A program made the position numbers and the translations under genes. 64,000 nucleotides of DNA, taken from positions 62,001-126,000 of the forward strand of contig NZ_JAERQF010000003.1 in the NCBI RefSeq assembly GCF_016734815.1, read 5' to 3'. Positions within the stretch are counted from its first letter, which is position 1; the number at the start of each line of letters is the position of its first letter. The notes below the pieces were generated by a model, which had not been told where the DNA came from, ran no database searches, and worked only from the letters and a program-made list of their open reading frames with translations. Below are positions 54,048 through 62,610 of the stretch, piece by piece. The stretch comes from Hymenobacter rubidus. Its GTDB lineage: Bacteria > Bacteroidota > Bacteroidia > Cytophagales > Hymenobacteraceae.

Positions 54048-56687
54048 ATGTCTCCCGAACACCAACGCCTCCAGGAAGCCAACGCCGGCACCAAGCGCTG
54101 GCGCAAATTTGGCCCTTATGTATCTGAGCGGCAGTGGGGCACCGTGCGCGAAGACTACAGCGCCAACGGCGACGCCTGGAACTACACCACCCACGACCAG
54201 GCCCGCAGCCGCGCCTACCGCTGGGGCGAGGAAGCCCTGGCCGGCTTCTGCGACGATGAGCAACTCATCTGCTTCGGCCTGGGCCTGTGGAACGGGCAGG
54301 ATGCCATTCTGAAGGAGCGCCTTTTTGGGCTGAGTGGCACCGAGGGCAACCACGGCGAGGACGTGAAGGAGGTGTATTATTACCTCGACGCCACGCCCAC
54401 GCACTCCTACCAGCGCATGCTCTACAAGTACCCGCAGCATGCGTACCCCTACGAGTGGCTGGTGACGGAAAATGCCCGCCGCGACCGCATGAGGCCGGAA
54501 TTTGAGCTGATGGATACGGCAATTTTTCTGGAAAATCGGTACTTCGATGTGTTTGTGGAATACGCCAAGGCCGACGCCGAGGACATCCTCATCCAGCTCA
54601 CCGTCGTGAACCGGGGGCCCGATGCCACCACGCTGCACCTGCTGCCGCAGCTCTGGTTCCGCAATACCTGGGCCTGGGGCAACGACCCCTACCGGCCCAC
54701 CATTTCGGCCACCGCAGCGGGCCACCTGCTGGCCGAGCACAAGGACCTGGGCCCGCTCACGCTCTACTGCGACGAAGCGCCCGCGCTGCTGTTCTGCGAA
54801 AACGCCACCAACAACGCCCGCCTCTACGACGCGCCTTCCGACGAGCAGTTTTTCAAGGACGGCATCAACAACTTCCTGCTGCACAACCAATACGATGCCG
54901 TGAACCCGGCCCGTACCGGTACCAAAGCCGCCGCGCAATACGAGTTGAGCATTGGGCCGGGCGCCACCCGCGTGGTGCGCCTGCGCCTGGCCGCGCCGGG
55001 CCTCACCGCCCCCTTCGCCGACTTCGACCAAACCCTGGCCCTGCGCGAAACCGAGGCCGACCAGTTCTACCAGGTCATTCAGGCCGACCTGACCGACCCG
55101 GACGCTCGGCTGGTGCAGCGCCAGGCCTTTGCCGGCATGCTCTGGAGCAAGCAGTTCTATTATTACGATGTGCCGCAGTGGCTGGCCGGCGACCCGGCCC
55201 TGCCGCCGCCCCCGCCCGAGCGCCGCGACGGCCGCAACGGCACGGGCTGGACGCATCTCAACAACGGCCACGTCATTTCCATGCCCGACAAGTGGGAATA
55301 TCCCTGGTACGCGGCATGGGACCTGGCTTTTCACTGCCTGCCGCTAGCCCAGCTCGACCCGCAGTTTGCCAAAGGGCAGCTCCGGCTGCTGTGCCGCGAC
55401 TGGTACATGCACCCCAACGGCCAGCTGCCCGCCTACGAGTGGAAGCTGAGCGACGTGAACCCGCCGGTGCACGCCTACGCCACCTGGCGGGTGTTCAAAA
55501 TGGACCAGAAGGCCCGCGGCGATGCCGGCGACGTGGCTTTCCTGGAAATCATTTTCCACCGCCTGCTGCTCAATTTTACCTGGTGGGTGAACCGCAAGGA
55601 CCGCGACGGCCACAACATCTTCGAGGGCGGCTTTCTGGGCCTCGACAACATTGGTGTGTTCGACCGCTCGGCGCCGTTGCCCTACGGTGGCTTTCTGGAG
55701 CAGGCCGACGGCACTGCCTGGGTGGCCATGTACGCCCTCAACATGATGCGTATTGCGCTGGAGCTGAGCCAGACCAACCCTGTGTACCAGGACTTGGCTA
55801 GCAAGTTCTTCGAGCACTTCCTCTACATTGCCGAGGCCATGACCAACGTGGCCAACGACCACATGGACCTCTGGGACGACGAGGACGAGTTCTATTACGA
55901 CGCCCTGAACACGCCCGACCGCGGCCACGAGCTGCTAAAAGTGCGCAGCCTGGTGGGCCTCATCCCGATGTTTGCCGTGGAGGTAATCGACGAGGAACTG
56001 CTGGCCGGCGCACCCCGCTTTCTGGCTCGCATGAACTGGTTTCTGGACAACCGCCCGGTGTTGGCGGCCCTGGTGTCGCGCTGGCAAGACCCCGGCAAGG
56101 GAGCCCGACACCTGCTCTCACTCCTACGTGGCCACCGAGTGAAGCGACTGTTGGCCAGAATGTTGGACGAGACGGAATTCCTCTCGCCCTACGGCGTGCG
56201 CAGCCTCTCGCGCTATCATCTGGAGCGCCCGTTCGTGTTTCGCGGCACCGAAACCCAGTTCAAGGTGAACTACGAGCCGGCCGAGTCGCAGACCAGCCTC
56301 TTCGGGGGCAATTCCAACTGGCGAGGCCCCATCTGGATGCCCATGAACTTTATGCTCATCGAGTCGCTCCAACGCTTCCACCACTACTACGGCGACGATT
56401 TCAAGGTGGAATATCCCACCAATTCCGGCCAGACCGTGACCCTGCTGGCCGTGGCCGATGCCCTCACTACCCGCCTCACCAAACTATTCCTGCGCGACCC
56501 CGAAACTGGCCGGCGTGCTTGTTTCGGCGAAGACAAACAACTGCAAACCGACCCCGATTTCCGCGACTATCTCTGGTTTCACGAATACTTCCACGCCGAC
56601 AACGGCCACGGCCTCGGCGCCAGCCACCAAACCGGCTGGACGGGATTGATTGCCAAACTGCTCCAGCCGCGCAGCGGGGGTAGTTAA
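54048..56687 (+). CDS. Glucosidase-like glycoside hydrolase (GH63/MGH-type alpha/alpha toroid)
   Basis: Protein of 879 residues without signal peptide, starting MSPEHQRLQEANAGTKRWRK at 54048; the frame from 53961 is repeat-derived. It shows the features of the GH63-related bacterial glucosidases: KFGPYVSERQWGTVREDYSA, the beta-sandwich QLTVVNRGPDATTLHLLPQL, then the toroid with the catalytic-region blocks KWEYPWYAAWDLAFH, WKLSDVNPPVHAYA and SNWRGPIWMPMNFML. Relatives act on alpha-linked glucose or mannosylglycerate. It is probably cytosolic. Gene order suggests co-transcription with the SDR. Confidence 0.85.
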   Translation: MSPEHQRLQEANAGTKRWRKFGPYVSERQWGTVREDYSANGDAWNYTTHDQARSRAYRWGEEALAGFCDDEQLICFGLGLWNGQDAILKERLFGLSGTEGNHGEDVKEVYYYLDATPTHSYQRMLYKYPQHAYPYEWLVTENARRDRMRPEFELMDTAIFLENRYFDVFVEYAKADAEDILIQLTVVNRGPDATTLHLLPQLWFRNTWAWGNDPYRPTISATAAGHLLAEHKDLGPLTLYCDEAPALLFCENATNNARLYDAPSDEQFFKDGINNFLLHNQYDAVNPARTGTKAAAQYELSIGPGATRVVRLRLAAPGLTAPFADFDQTLALRETEADQFYQVIQADLTDPDARLVQRQAFAGMLWSKQFYYYDVPQWLAGDPALPPPPPERRDGRNGTGWTHLNNGHVISMPDKWEYPWYAAWDLAFHCLPLAQLDPQFAKGQLRLLCRDWYMHPNGQLPAYEWKLSDVNPPVHAYATWRVFKMDQKARGDAGDVAFLEIIFHRLLLNFTWWVNRKDRDGHNIFEGGFLGLDNIGVFDRSAPLPYGGFLEQADGTAWVAMYALNMMRIALELSQTNPVYQDLASKFFEHFLYIAEAMTNVANDHMDLWDDEDEFYYDALNTPDRGHELLKVRSLVGLIPMFAVEVIDEELLAGAPRFLARMNWFLDNRPVLAALVSRWQDPGKGARHLLSLLRGHRVKRLLARMLDETEFLSPYGVRSLSRYHLERPFVFRGTETQFKVNYEPAESQTSLFGGNSNWRGPIWMPMNFMLIESLQRFHHYYGDDFKVEYPTNSGQTVTLLAVADALTTRLTKLFLRDPETGRRACFGEDKQLQTDPDFRDYLWFHEYFHADNGHGLGASHQTGWTGLIAKLLQPRSGGS

Positions 56688-56690
56688 ATC

Positions 56691-56788
56691 GTCATGCAGA
56701 GCGCAGCGAAGCATCTCGCGTGCGCAACGCAATTCATTCGATTGAGTCACTATTGCGAGCGAGATGCTTCGCTGCGCTCTGCATGACG
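56691..56788. repeat. Family A palindromic element, copy A11 (GCAGAGCGC subtype)
   Basis: Arms GTCATGCAGAGCGCAGCGAA and complement, between the hydrolase and cyclase genes, ending 10 bp before the latter's start. Confidence 0.9.
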
Positions 56789-56798
56789 CTTTAATCCT

Positions 56799-57425
56799 AT
56801 GCCCGTCCCCTCCACTTGGCTCGACGCCACCACGCCCATCAGCGACGGCATGGTGCACTGGCCCGACAACGCGCCCGTTCACGTCAAAAAAACGCTCAGC
56901 ATTGCCACCGGCGCGGCGGCCAATGTCACGGAAGTATCGATGAGTGCCCACACCGGCACCCACGTCGACGCCCCGCTGCACTTCACCGCCAACGCCGGCG
57001 ACAGCACCACCATCGACCTCAGCCGCCTCATGGGCCCGGCCCGCGTCGTGGCCATCACCGACCCGCGCAGCATCAGCCTCGCCGAGATTCAACCCCTGGA
57101 AATCCGGCCCGGCGACCGGCTGCTGTTCCGCACCCGCATCTCGGATGCCGAATGGAGCACCGCGCCGTTCCAGCCTGATTTTGTGGCCCTCGACGCCGAT
57201 GCGGCCCGGCACCTGCGCGACTTGGGCGTGGTATGCGTGGGCGTCGACTACCTGTCCGTGGGCAAAGCCGACACCCACCACACCTTGCTCGACGCCGGCA
57301 TTTGCGTAATTGAGGGCCTCGCTTTGCAACACATTCTGCCTGGCGAGTACGAGATGCTTTGCCTACCACTAAAAATAGTGGACAGCGACGGCGCGCCCGC
57401 CCGCGTGCTGCTCCGGCCTCTATGA
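56799..57425 (+). CDS. Cyclase family protein (kynurenine formamidase-like)
   Basis: Metal-dependent hydrolase of 208 residues. The family signature HTGTHVDAPLHF carries the metal-binding His and Asp residues; others are DYLSVGKADTHHTLLDAG and VIEGLALQHILPGEYEM. Known relatives open N-formylkynurenine or cyclic amides/imides. It lies just upstream of the pyrimidine catabolic genes but is separated from them by a strong terminator, so a shared pathway is uncertain. Confidence 0.88.
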   Translation: MPVPSTWLDATTPISDGMVHWPDNAPVHVKKTLSIATGAAANVTEVSMSAHTGTHVDAPLHFTANAGDSTTIDLSRLMGPARVVAITDPRSISLAEIQPLEIRPGDRLLFRTRISDAEWSTAPFQPDFVALDADAARHLRDLGVVCVGVDYLSVGKADTHHTLLDAGICVIEGLALQHILPGEYEMLCLPLKIVDSDGAPARVLLRPL

Positions 57426-57461
57426 GGATGACATAAGCTGCCAAACGTTTAAAAACATAAC

Positions 57462-57504
57462 ACAGGCGCCGCAAAACAATCATTCGTTGTTTTGCGGCGC
57501 CTGA
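57462..57504 (+). terminator. Intrinsic terminator-like hairpin after the cyclase gene
   Basis: CAGGCGCCGCAAAACAA pairs with TTGTTTTGCGGCGCCTG around a short TCATTCG loop. A T-run is only partly present. Confidence 0.8.
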
Positions 57505-57591
57505 CTACTTTAGCCCGAACGAAGCCAGCGCGACAACACAGTTGATGATTCGGCGCAAAATATTTTTATCGGAAACGATTGCGGCGCTGGG

Positions 57592-57618
57592 TTGTCTCCC
57601 GCAAAACCCTTAGCTTGC
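57592..57618 (+). promoter_or_regulatory. Putative promoter of the pyrimidine catabolic operon
   Basis: TTG at 57592-57594, 17 bp, then TAGCTTG at 57612-57618, one T short of TAnnTTTG. It lies 24 bp before the mmsA ATG. Confidence 0.35.
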
Positions 57619-57641
57619 ACCCCGCTTAACATTACGGTAAC

Positions 57642-59114
57642 ATGGAAGTCCAAACTTTGAAGTATCCGGCCATTCGCAATTACGTGGCTGGTCAACCCCA
57701 AGAATCTGCTGCTACGCCCACCATGGACGTATTTTCGCCCCTTAATGGGCAACTGATTTCCACTTTGCCCCTCAGCAACGCCGCCGCGCTCGACGTCGCC
57801 GTGCAGGCTGCCAAAGCCGCCTTCCCCGCTTGGTCGGCCACGCCCATCAAGGAGCGGGTGCAGATTTTCTACCGCTACAAAACCCTGCTGGAGCGCGACA
57901 TGAAGGCCCTGGCCGACCTCGTGCGCGAGGAAAACGGCAAAACCTACGACGAAGCCCGTGCCGAAGTCGAAAAAGCCATCGAGCTGACCGAGTTTGCCTG
58001 CTCCATGCCGCAGCTCATCCAGGGCGAATTCCTGGAAGTGAGCAAGGGCGTGGAAGCCCGTGCCGAGCGCAAGCCGCTGGGCGTGGTGGCCAGCATCGCC
58101 CCGTTCAACTTCCCCAACATGGTGCCCCACTGGACCATCCCGAATGCCATCGTGCTGGGCAACACCATGATTCTGAAGCCCTCGGAACAGGTGCCCCTGA
58201 GCGCCGTAAAAATTGCCGAGCTGCTGAAAGAAGCCGGCTTGCCCGACGGCGTGCTGAACGTGGTGAACGGCGACAAGGAAATCGTGGAAGCCATCTGCGA
58301 CCACCCCGACATCCAGGCCGTGAGCTTCGTGGGCTCTACCAAGATTGCCAAAGTCGTGTACATCCGCGCCACCAGCAACCTGAAGCGCTGCGTAGCCCTC
58401 GGCGGCGCCAAAAACCACCTGATGGTGCTGCCCGACGCCCACCCCGAAATGACGGCCTCTAACGTGGCCGCCAGCATGTCGGGCTGCGCGGGCCAGCGCT
58501 GCATGGCCGGCTCCACCATGGTCGGCGTGGGCGCGGTAGATGGCATCGTGGCCAAAATTGTGGAAGAAGCCAAGAAGATTGTGGCCGGCCAGAACCTCGG
58601 CTCCGTCATCAGCAAAGAGGCCAAAGCGCGCATCGAAAAGCACATCAGCGAAGCTGAAGCCGCCGGCGCCAAAGTCCTGCTCGACGGCCGCAACGCCGTA
58701 GTGCCCGGCCACGAAGACGGCTACTATGTGGGCGCCACCGTCATCGACTACGTGACGCCCGACATGCGCATTGCCCAGGAAGAAGTCTTCGGCCCGGTGC
58801 TCGCCATCATGCGCACCAACACCTTGGATGAGGCCCTGGCCATCGAAAACGCCAACCCCTACGGCAACGCCGCTGCCGTGTTTACCAGCAGCGGCAGCAG
58901 CGCCCGCTACGTGATGGACCACGCCAACGCCGGCATGATTGGCGTGAACATCGGCGTGCCCGTGCCCCGCGAGCCCTTCTCCTTCGGCGGTTGGAACGAC
59001 TCGAAATTCGGCGCCTGCGACATCACCGGCAAAAGCTCCATTGAATTTTGGACGCAGCTGAAGAAGACTACGACGAAGTGGAACCCCGAGTCGCGGGTCA
59101 ACTGGATGAGCTAG
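57642..59114 (+). CDS. mmsA: CoA-acylating (methyl)malonate-semialdehyde dehydrogenase
   Basis: Aldehyde dehydrogenase of 490 residues. Family marks are PLGVVASIAPFNFPNMVPHW, SFVGSTKIAKVVY and the catalytic Cys287 in SGCAGQRCMAGSTMV, the MmsA/IolA-specific context; the C-terminus ends EFWTQLKKTTTKWN. MmsA converts methylmalonate semialdehyde to propionyl-CoA, and malonate semialdehyde to acetyl-CoA. The latter reaction is the last step after the aminotransferase in beta-alanine breakdown, which the following genes supply. It begins at an ATG 24 bp after a putative promoter. Confidence 0.95.
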   Translation: MEVQTLKYPAIRNYVAGQPQESAATPTMDVFSPLNGQLISTLPLSNAAALDVAVQAAKAAFPAWSATPIKERVQIFYRYKTLLERDMKALADLVREENGKTYDEARAEVEKAIELTEFACSMPQLIQGEFLEVSKGVEARAERKPLGVVASIAPFNFPNMVPHWTIPNAIVLGNTMILKPSEQVPLSAVKIAELLKEAGLPDGVLNVVNGDKEIVEAICDHPDIQAVSFVGSTKIAKVVYIRATSNLKRCVALGGAKNHLMVLPDAHPEMTASNVAASMSGCAGQRCMAGSTMVGVGAVDGIVAKIVEEAKKIVAGQNLGSVISKEAKARIEKHISEAEAAGAKVLLDGRNAVVPGHEDGYYVGATVIDYVTPDMRIAQEEVFGPVLAIMRTNTLDEALAIENANPYGNAAAVFTSSGSSARYVMDHANAGMIGVNIGVPVPREPFSFGGWNDSKFGACDITGKSSIEFWTQLKKTTTKWNPESRVNWMS

Positions 59115-59130
59115 TTGGTCGGTCAGAAAA

Positions 59131-59233
59131 AGAACGTCATGCCGAGCGCAGCCGAGGCATCTCGCGTGCAATGGCAACCCAATCGTTCAACGACTTCGAG
59201 CGAGATGCCTCGGCTGCGCTCGGCATGACGTTC
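59131..59233. repeat. Family A palindromic element, copy A12, upstream of the GIY-YIG gene
   Basis: Arms AGAACGTCATGCCGAGCGCA and complement, with compensated changes (GCCGAG, GAGGCATC) against the main family. It ends 4 bp before the GIY-YIG ATG. Confidence 0.92.
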
Positions 59234-59237
59234 CAGG

Positions 59238-59534
59238 ATGAGCTTCTACGTTTACATTCTCACTAATCCAGCCCAAACAGTGCTCTACACCGGCGTTACC
59301 AATAATCTGGAACGCCGCCTTTACGAGCATGGTGAAGGCTTAGGTGAATGGGGTAAATTCACAGGTCGCTATCAATGCAACTTGCTCGTCTATTTCGAAA
59401 CCAGTCCCGATGCCAAGCAGGCAATTGCCCGCGAAAAGCAAATCAAAAACTGGACTCGCGCCAAAAAGGAATTTCTAATCGACACGCTTAATCCTGACTG
59501 GGAACCGATAGATTTACAAAATTGGAGCGGCTAG
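59238..59534 (+). CDS. GIY-YIG nuclease-domain protein
   Basis: Protein of 98 residues made of a single GIY-YIG domain: FYVYILTNPAQTVLYTGVTN supplies the two Tyr-containing motifs (YVY and YTG), then LERRLYEHGEGLGEW with catalytic Arg and Glu-like helix, and REKQIKNWTRAKKEFLI. Many Bacteroidota encode this short family without a known role. The gene starts 4 bp after palindrome A12 and ends 10 bp before a 46-bp duplicate of that palindrome's right arm. It interrupts the pyrimidine operon between mmsA and the aminotransferase. Base use is more AT-rich than its neighbours, and it looks like an inserted unit. Confidence 0.9.
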   Translation: MSFYVYILTNPAQTVLYTGVTNNLERRLYEHGEGLGEWGKFTGRYQCNLLVYFETSPDAKQAIAREKQIKNWTRAKKEFLIDTLNPDWEPIDLQNWSG

Positions 59535-59544
59535 TAAAAACATC

Positions 59545-59590
59545 CAACGACAGCACGCGAGATGCCTCGGCTACGCTCGGCATGACGTTC
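59545..59590. repeat. Half palindrome: direct repeat of the A12 right arm
   Basis: The 46 bases align without gaps to 59188-59233, with five differences (41 of 46 identical). Shared core: GCGAGATGCCTCGGCT and CGCTCGGCATGACGTTC. Confidence 0.88.
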
Positions 59591-59608
59591 AAAACAGAAC
59601 CAACGATA

Positions 59609-60961
59609 ATGGAAACCACCTTCGCCACCGACAAAGACCAAATCCTGCACGACAACCTCGACCATACCCTCTTCTCATGGTCGAAGCAAACGGGCCTGAA
59701 CCCCATCAACGCCGAGCGCGCCGAGGGCGTGTACGTGTACGACCGCGACGGCAAGCGCTACCTCGACTTCTCGGCCCAGCTCATGAACGTGAACATCGGC
59801 CACGGCGACCAGCGCGTGACCGAAGCCGTGGCCGCCCAGATGCGCGAGCTCAGCTACGTGTACCCCGGCATGATTACCAAGGCCCGCGGCGACCTCGGCA
59901 AGCGCCTGGCCGAAATCACCGCAGGTAACCTCACCAAGGCGTTTTTCACACTGGGCGGGGCCGAAGCAATCGAAAACGCCATCAAGCTGGCGCGGGTGTA
60001 CACCGGTCGCCACAAGATTGTGTCGCTCTACCAGTCGTTTCACGGGGCCAGCTACGGCGCCATGAGCGTGGGCGGCGACCCCCGCAAGTTTGCCGTCGAC
60101 AGCCAGGCCATGCCCGGCACCGTGCACGTCGAAAACCCCTATTTCTACCGCTGCCCCTGGTACTCCGAAACGCCCGAGCAGTGCGCCCAGCGCGCTGCCG
60201 ACGCCATGGAGCGCATAATAGGATACGAGAACCCCGGCAGCGTGGCGGCCATCATCATGGAAGGGGAGTCGGGCACCTCGGGCTGCATCAAGTACCCGCC
60301 CGGCTACTGGACGCGGGTGCGCGAAATCTGCGACAAGCATGGCATCCTGCTCATTGCTGATGAGGTGATGTCGGGCTTCGGCCGTACCGGCAAGTGGTTC
60401 GGCTCCGACCACCATAATGTCAAAATTGACATTATGTGCATGGCCAAGGGCATCACCGCCGGTTACTTGCCCCTGGGCGCGGTGATGGTGGACGAGAAAA
60501 TTGCCAAGTCCTTCGACGACAAGCCCCTGCCGCTCGGCCTCACGTACTCGGCCCACCCGGTTTCGTGCGCCGCTGCCGTGGCCGTGCTCGATATCTATGA
60601 GTCGGACAACCTCCTCGAAAACACCGTGGAAATGGGCCGGTACATGGACGAGCAAGTGGCCCAGCTCATGCGTCACCACCCCAGCATCGGCGACTGGCGC
60701 AACACCGGCCTCTTCGGCTGCCTCGAGCTGGTGAAAAACCGCGAAACCAAAGAGCCCATGGCCCCCTGGAACGCCACGCCCGCCCAAATGGACATCATGA
60801 ACCAGGTAGCTGCCAAAATCCGTGAGCTGGGCATGTACACCTTCGTGCGCTGGAACTACATCTTCATTTGTCCCCCGCTGACAATTAATAAGGAGGAGAT
60901 TGATGAGGGTTTGGCTATTATTTCGGAGGCCATCAGCATTGCGGATAAGTACGTGAACTAG
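59609..60961 (+). CDS. Class III aminotransferase, probably beta-alanine:pyruvate type
   Basis: PLP enzyme of 450 residues from the ATG at 59609; the frame from 59522 is repeat-derived. Marks are GVYVYDRDGKRYLDFSAQLM, FFTLGGAEAIENAIKLAR, LLIADEVMSGFGRTGKWF and the PLP lysine Lys280 in CMAKGITAGYLPLGAV. Its family includes beta-alanine and taurine aminotransferases. The gene stands between ureidopropionase/dihydropyrimidinase and mmsA in the same direction, so conversion of beta-alanine to malonate semialdehyde is the likely reaction. Confidence 0.9.
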   Translation: METTFATDKDQILHDNLDHTLFSWSKQTGLNPINAERAEGVYVYDRDGKRYLDFSAQLMNVNIGHGDQRVTEAVAAQMRELSYVYPGMITKARGDLGKRLAEITAGNLTKAFFTLGGAEAIENAIKLARVYTGRHKIVSLYQSFHGASYGAMSVGGDPRKFAVDSQAMPGTVHVENPYFYRCPWYSETPEQCAQRAADAMERIIGYENPGSVAAIIMEGESGTSGCIKYPPGYWTRVREICDKHGILLIADEVMSGFGRTGKWFGSDHHNVKIDIMCMAKGITAGYLPLGAVMVDEKIAKSFDDKPLPLGLTYSAHPVSCAAAVAVLDIYESDNLLENTVEMGRYMDEQVAQLMRHHPSIGDWRNTGLFGCLELVKNRETKEPMAPWNATPAQMDIMNQVAAKIRELGMYTFVRWNYIFICPPLTINKEEIDEGLAIISEAISIADKYVN

Positions 60962-60963
60962 CA

Positions 60964-61046
60964 CGTAGCGCGGACTTTTAGTCCACGACAGACAACAATA
61001 GAGCCCCACAAACTATGCAAGGCTGCGGACTGAAAGTCCGCGCTAC
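60964..61046. repeat. Family G palindromic element (GTAGCGCGGACT type)
   Basis: GTAGCGCGGACTTTTAGTCC and GGACTGAAAGTCCGCGCTAC form an imperfect inverted pair across the aminotransferase-hydA junction; each arm is itself a small hairpin (GGACTTTTAGTCC). Confidence 0.88.
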
Positions 61047-61053
61047 TTTTCAC

Positions 61054-62427
61054 ATGTCCATTCTCCTCAAAAACGGCCGCGTCGTCACCGCCGATTCGGA
61101 CGCCGTCTGCGATATTCTGATTGAAGGTGAAACCATCGTGTCCATCGGCCGCAACTTGTCGGCCGATGGGGCGGAGATGATTGACTGCACCGGTAAGATG
61201 GTGATGCCCGGCGGCATCGACCCGCACGTGCACCTTGAAATGCCCTTCATGGGCACTTTCAGCTCCGATACCTACGAAACCGGCACCCGCGCCGCCCTGC
61301 ACGGCGGCACCACCACCGTCATCGACTTCATTCTGCAAAAGCAGGGCAATTCGCTACGTTCTGCCTTTGAAGAATGGAGCGGCCGCGCCACCGGCAACGC
61401 CGTGGGCGACTACAGCTTCCACATGGCCGTGACGGATTTTAACCCGAGCACCAAGGAGGAAATCAAGGACATGGTGACCGAGGGCATCACCTCCTTCAAA
61501 ACCTTCATGGCCTATAAAGGCGCGCTCATGATTGACGATGCGCAGATGGTGGGCCTGATGCAGGAAGTGAAGAAGCACGGCGGCCTCGTGACGGCCCATG
61601 CCACCAACGGCGACATGATTGATACGCTCATCGCCCAGCACCGGGCGCAGGGCAAGCTCACGCCGCTCTACCATTACCTCTCGCAGCCCGAAGTGACGGA
61701 ATCCGAAGCCTCGGGCCGCTTCGCCGACATCGCCAACTACACGGGCGTAAATGCCTACATCGTGCACCTCACCTGCGAGGGCGCGCTCAACCAGGTGCGC
61801 CGCGCCACCGAGCGTAACCAGCGCGTGTTGGTCGAAACCTGCATTCAGTACCTCACGCTGGATGCTTCGCTATACGAAGACGAGGCCAACGGCGCGAAGT
61901 GGGTAATGTCGCCCCCGCTGCGCGAGAAGAAGGACCAGGCCACTCTCTGGGCTGGTTTAAATCAGGGCCTCGTGAACGTGGTCGGCACCGACCATTGCCC
62001 CTTTATGTGGGAGCAGAAAATGATGGGCAAGGACGACTTCTCGAAAATCCCGAACGGCCACCCCGCCATCGAGCACCGCATGGAGCTGCTATTTTCGGAG
62101 GGCGTAAATACCGGCAAAATCACGCCGCAGAAATTTGTAGAAGTGACTTCGACCAACGCCGCGAAAATCTTTGGCATGTTCCCGCGCAAAGGCACCATCA
62201 GCATTGGTGCGGATGCTGATTTAGTTATTTTCGACCCAAATAAAAAGCACACGATTTCGGCGAATACGCACCACATGAACTGTGACTATTCCGCTTACGA
62301 AGGCTGGGAACTGACCGGTAAAATCGACACCGTGCTGCTACGCGGCCAAGTAGCCGTCGATGCCGGCGAAACCAAAGTAGCAAAAGGTTACGGCCAGTTT
62401 ATCAAGCGCGGCAAGACGAACATTTAG
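61054..62427 (+). CDS. hydA: Dihydropyrimidinase
   Basis: Cyclic amidohydrolase of 457 residues converting dihydrouracil to N-carbamoyl-beta-alanine. The ATG at 61054 (MSILLKNGRVVTADS) is used; the 61015 extension is repeat. Metal ligands are His58 and His60 in DPHVHLEMP, the carboxylated Lys149 in TSFKTFMAYKG, His in VTAHATNGD and IVHLTCEGA, and Asp in VGTDHCPF. The sequence GTISIGADADLVIFDP is typical of the family. It lies between aminotransferase and ureidopropionase genes. Confidence 0.95.
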   Translation: MSILLKNGRVVTADSDAVCDILIEGETIVSIGRNLSADGAEMIDCTGKMVMPGGIDPHVHLEMPFMGTFSSDTYETGTRAALHGGTTTVIDFILQKQGNSLRSAFEEWSGRATGNAVGDYSFHMAVTDFNPSTKEEIKDMVTEGITSFKTFMAYKGALMIDDAQMVGLMQEVKKHGGLVTAHATNGDMIDTLIAQHRAQGKLTPLYHYLSQPEVTESEASGRFADIANYTGVNAYIVHLTCEGALNQVRRATERNQRVLVETCIQYLTLDASLYEDEANGAKWVMSPPLREKKDQATLWAGLNQGLVNVVGTDHCPFMWEQKMMGKDDFSKIPNGHPAIEHRMELLFSEGVNTGKITPQKFVEVTSTNAAKIFGMFPRKGTISIGADADLVIFDPNKKHTISANTHHMNCDYSAYEGWELTGKIDTVLLRGQVAVDAGETKVAKGYGQFIKRGKTNI

Positions 62428-62455
62428 AACGAATAAAGTTCGGCGCCGCAAGCCG

Positions 62456-62552
62456 GTCATGCTGAGCTTGCCGAAGCATCTCTACTGTGGCAGTAATCAA
62501 TACCAACTCAACGAAGCAGTAGAGATGCTTCGACAAGCTCAGCATGACGTTC
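62456..62552. repeat. Family A palindromic element, copy A13
   Basis: Arms GGTCATGCTGAGCTTGCCGA and complement, in the hydA-ureidopropionase junction. The change GAGCTTGCCG is mirrored as CGACAAGCTC. Confidence 0.92.
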
Positions 62553-62610
62553 TATTTTGCTGACGTTCTGAAATCAACACAATAAAACTCAACCCCACCT
62601 AATAACCCCA

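Noticed and set aside
59238-59534. GIY-YIG gene considered as a homing endonuclease in an intron or as UvrC
   Set aside because: It is a free-standing single-domain gene between palindromic arms; there are no intron sequences and none of the further UvrC domains.
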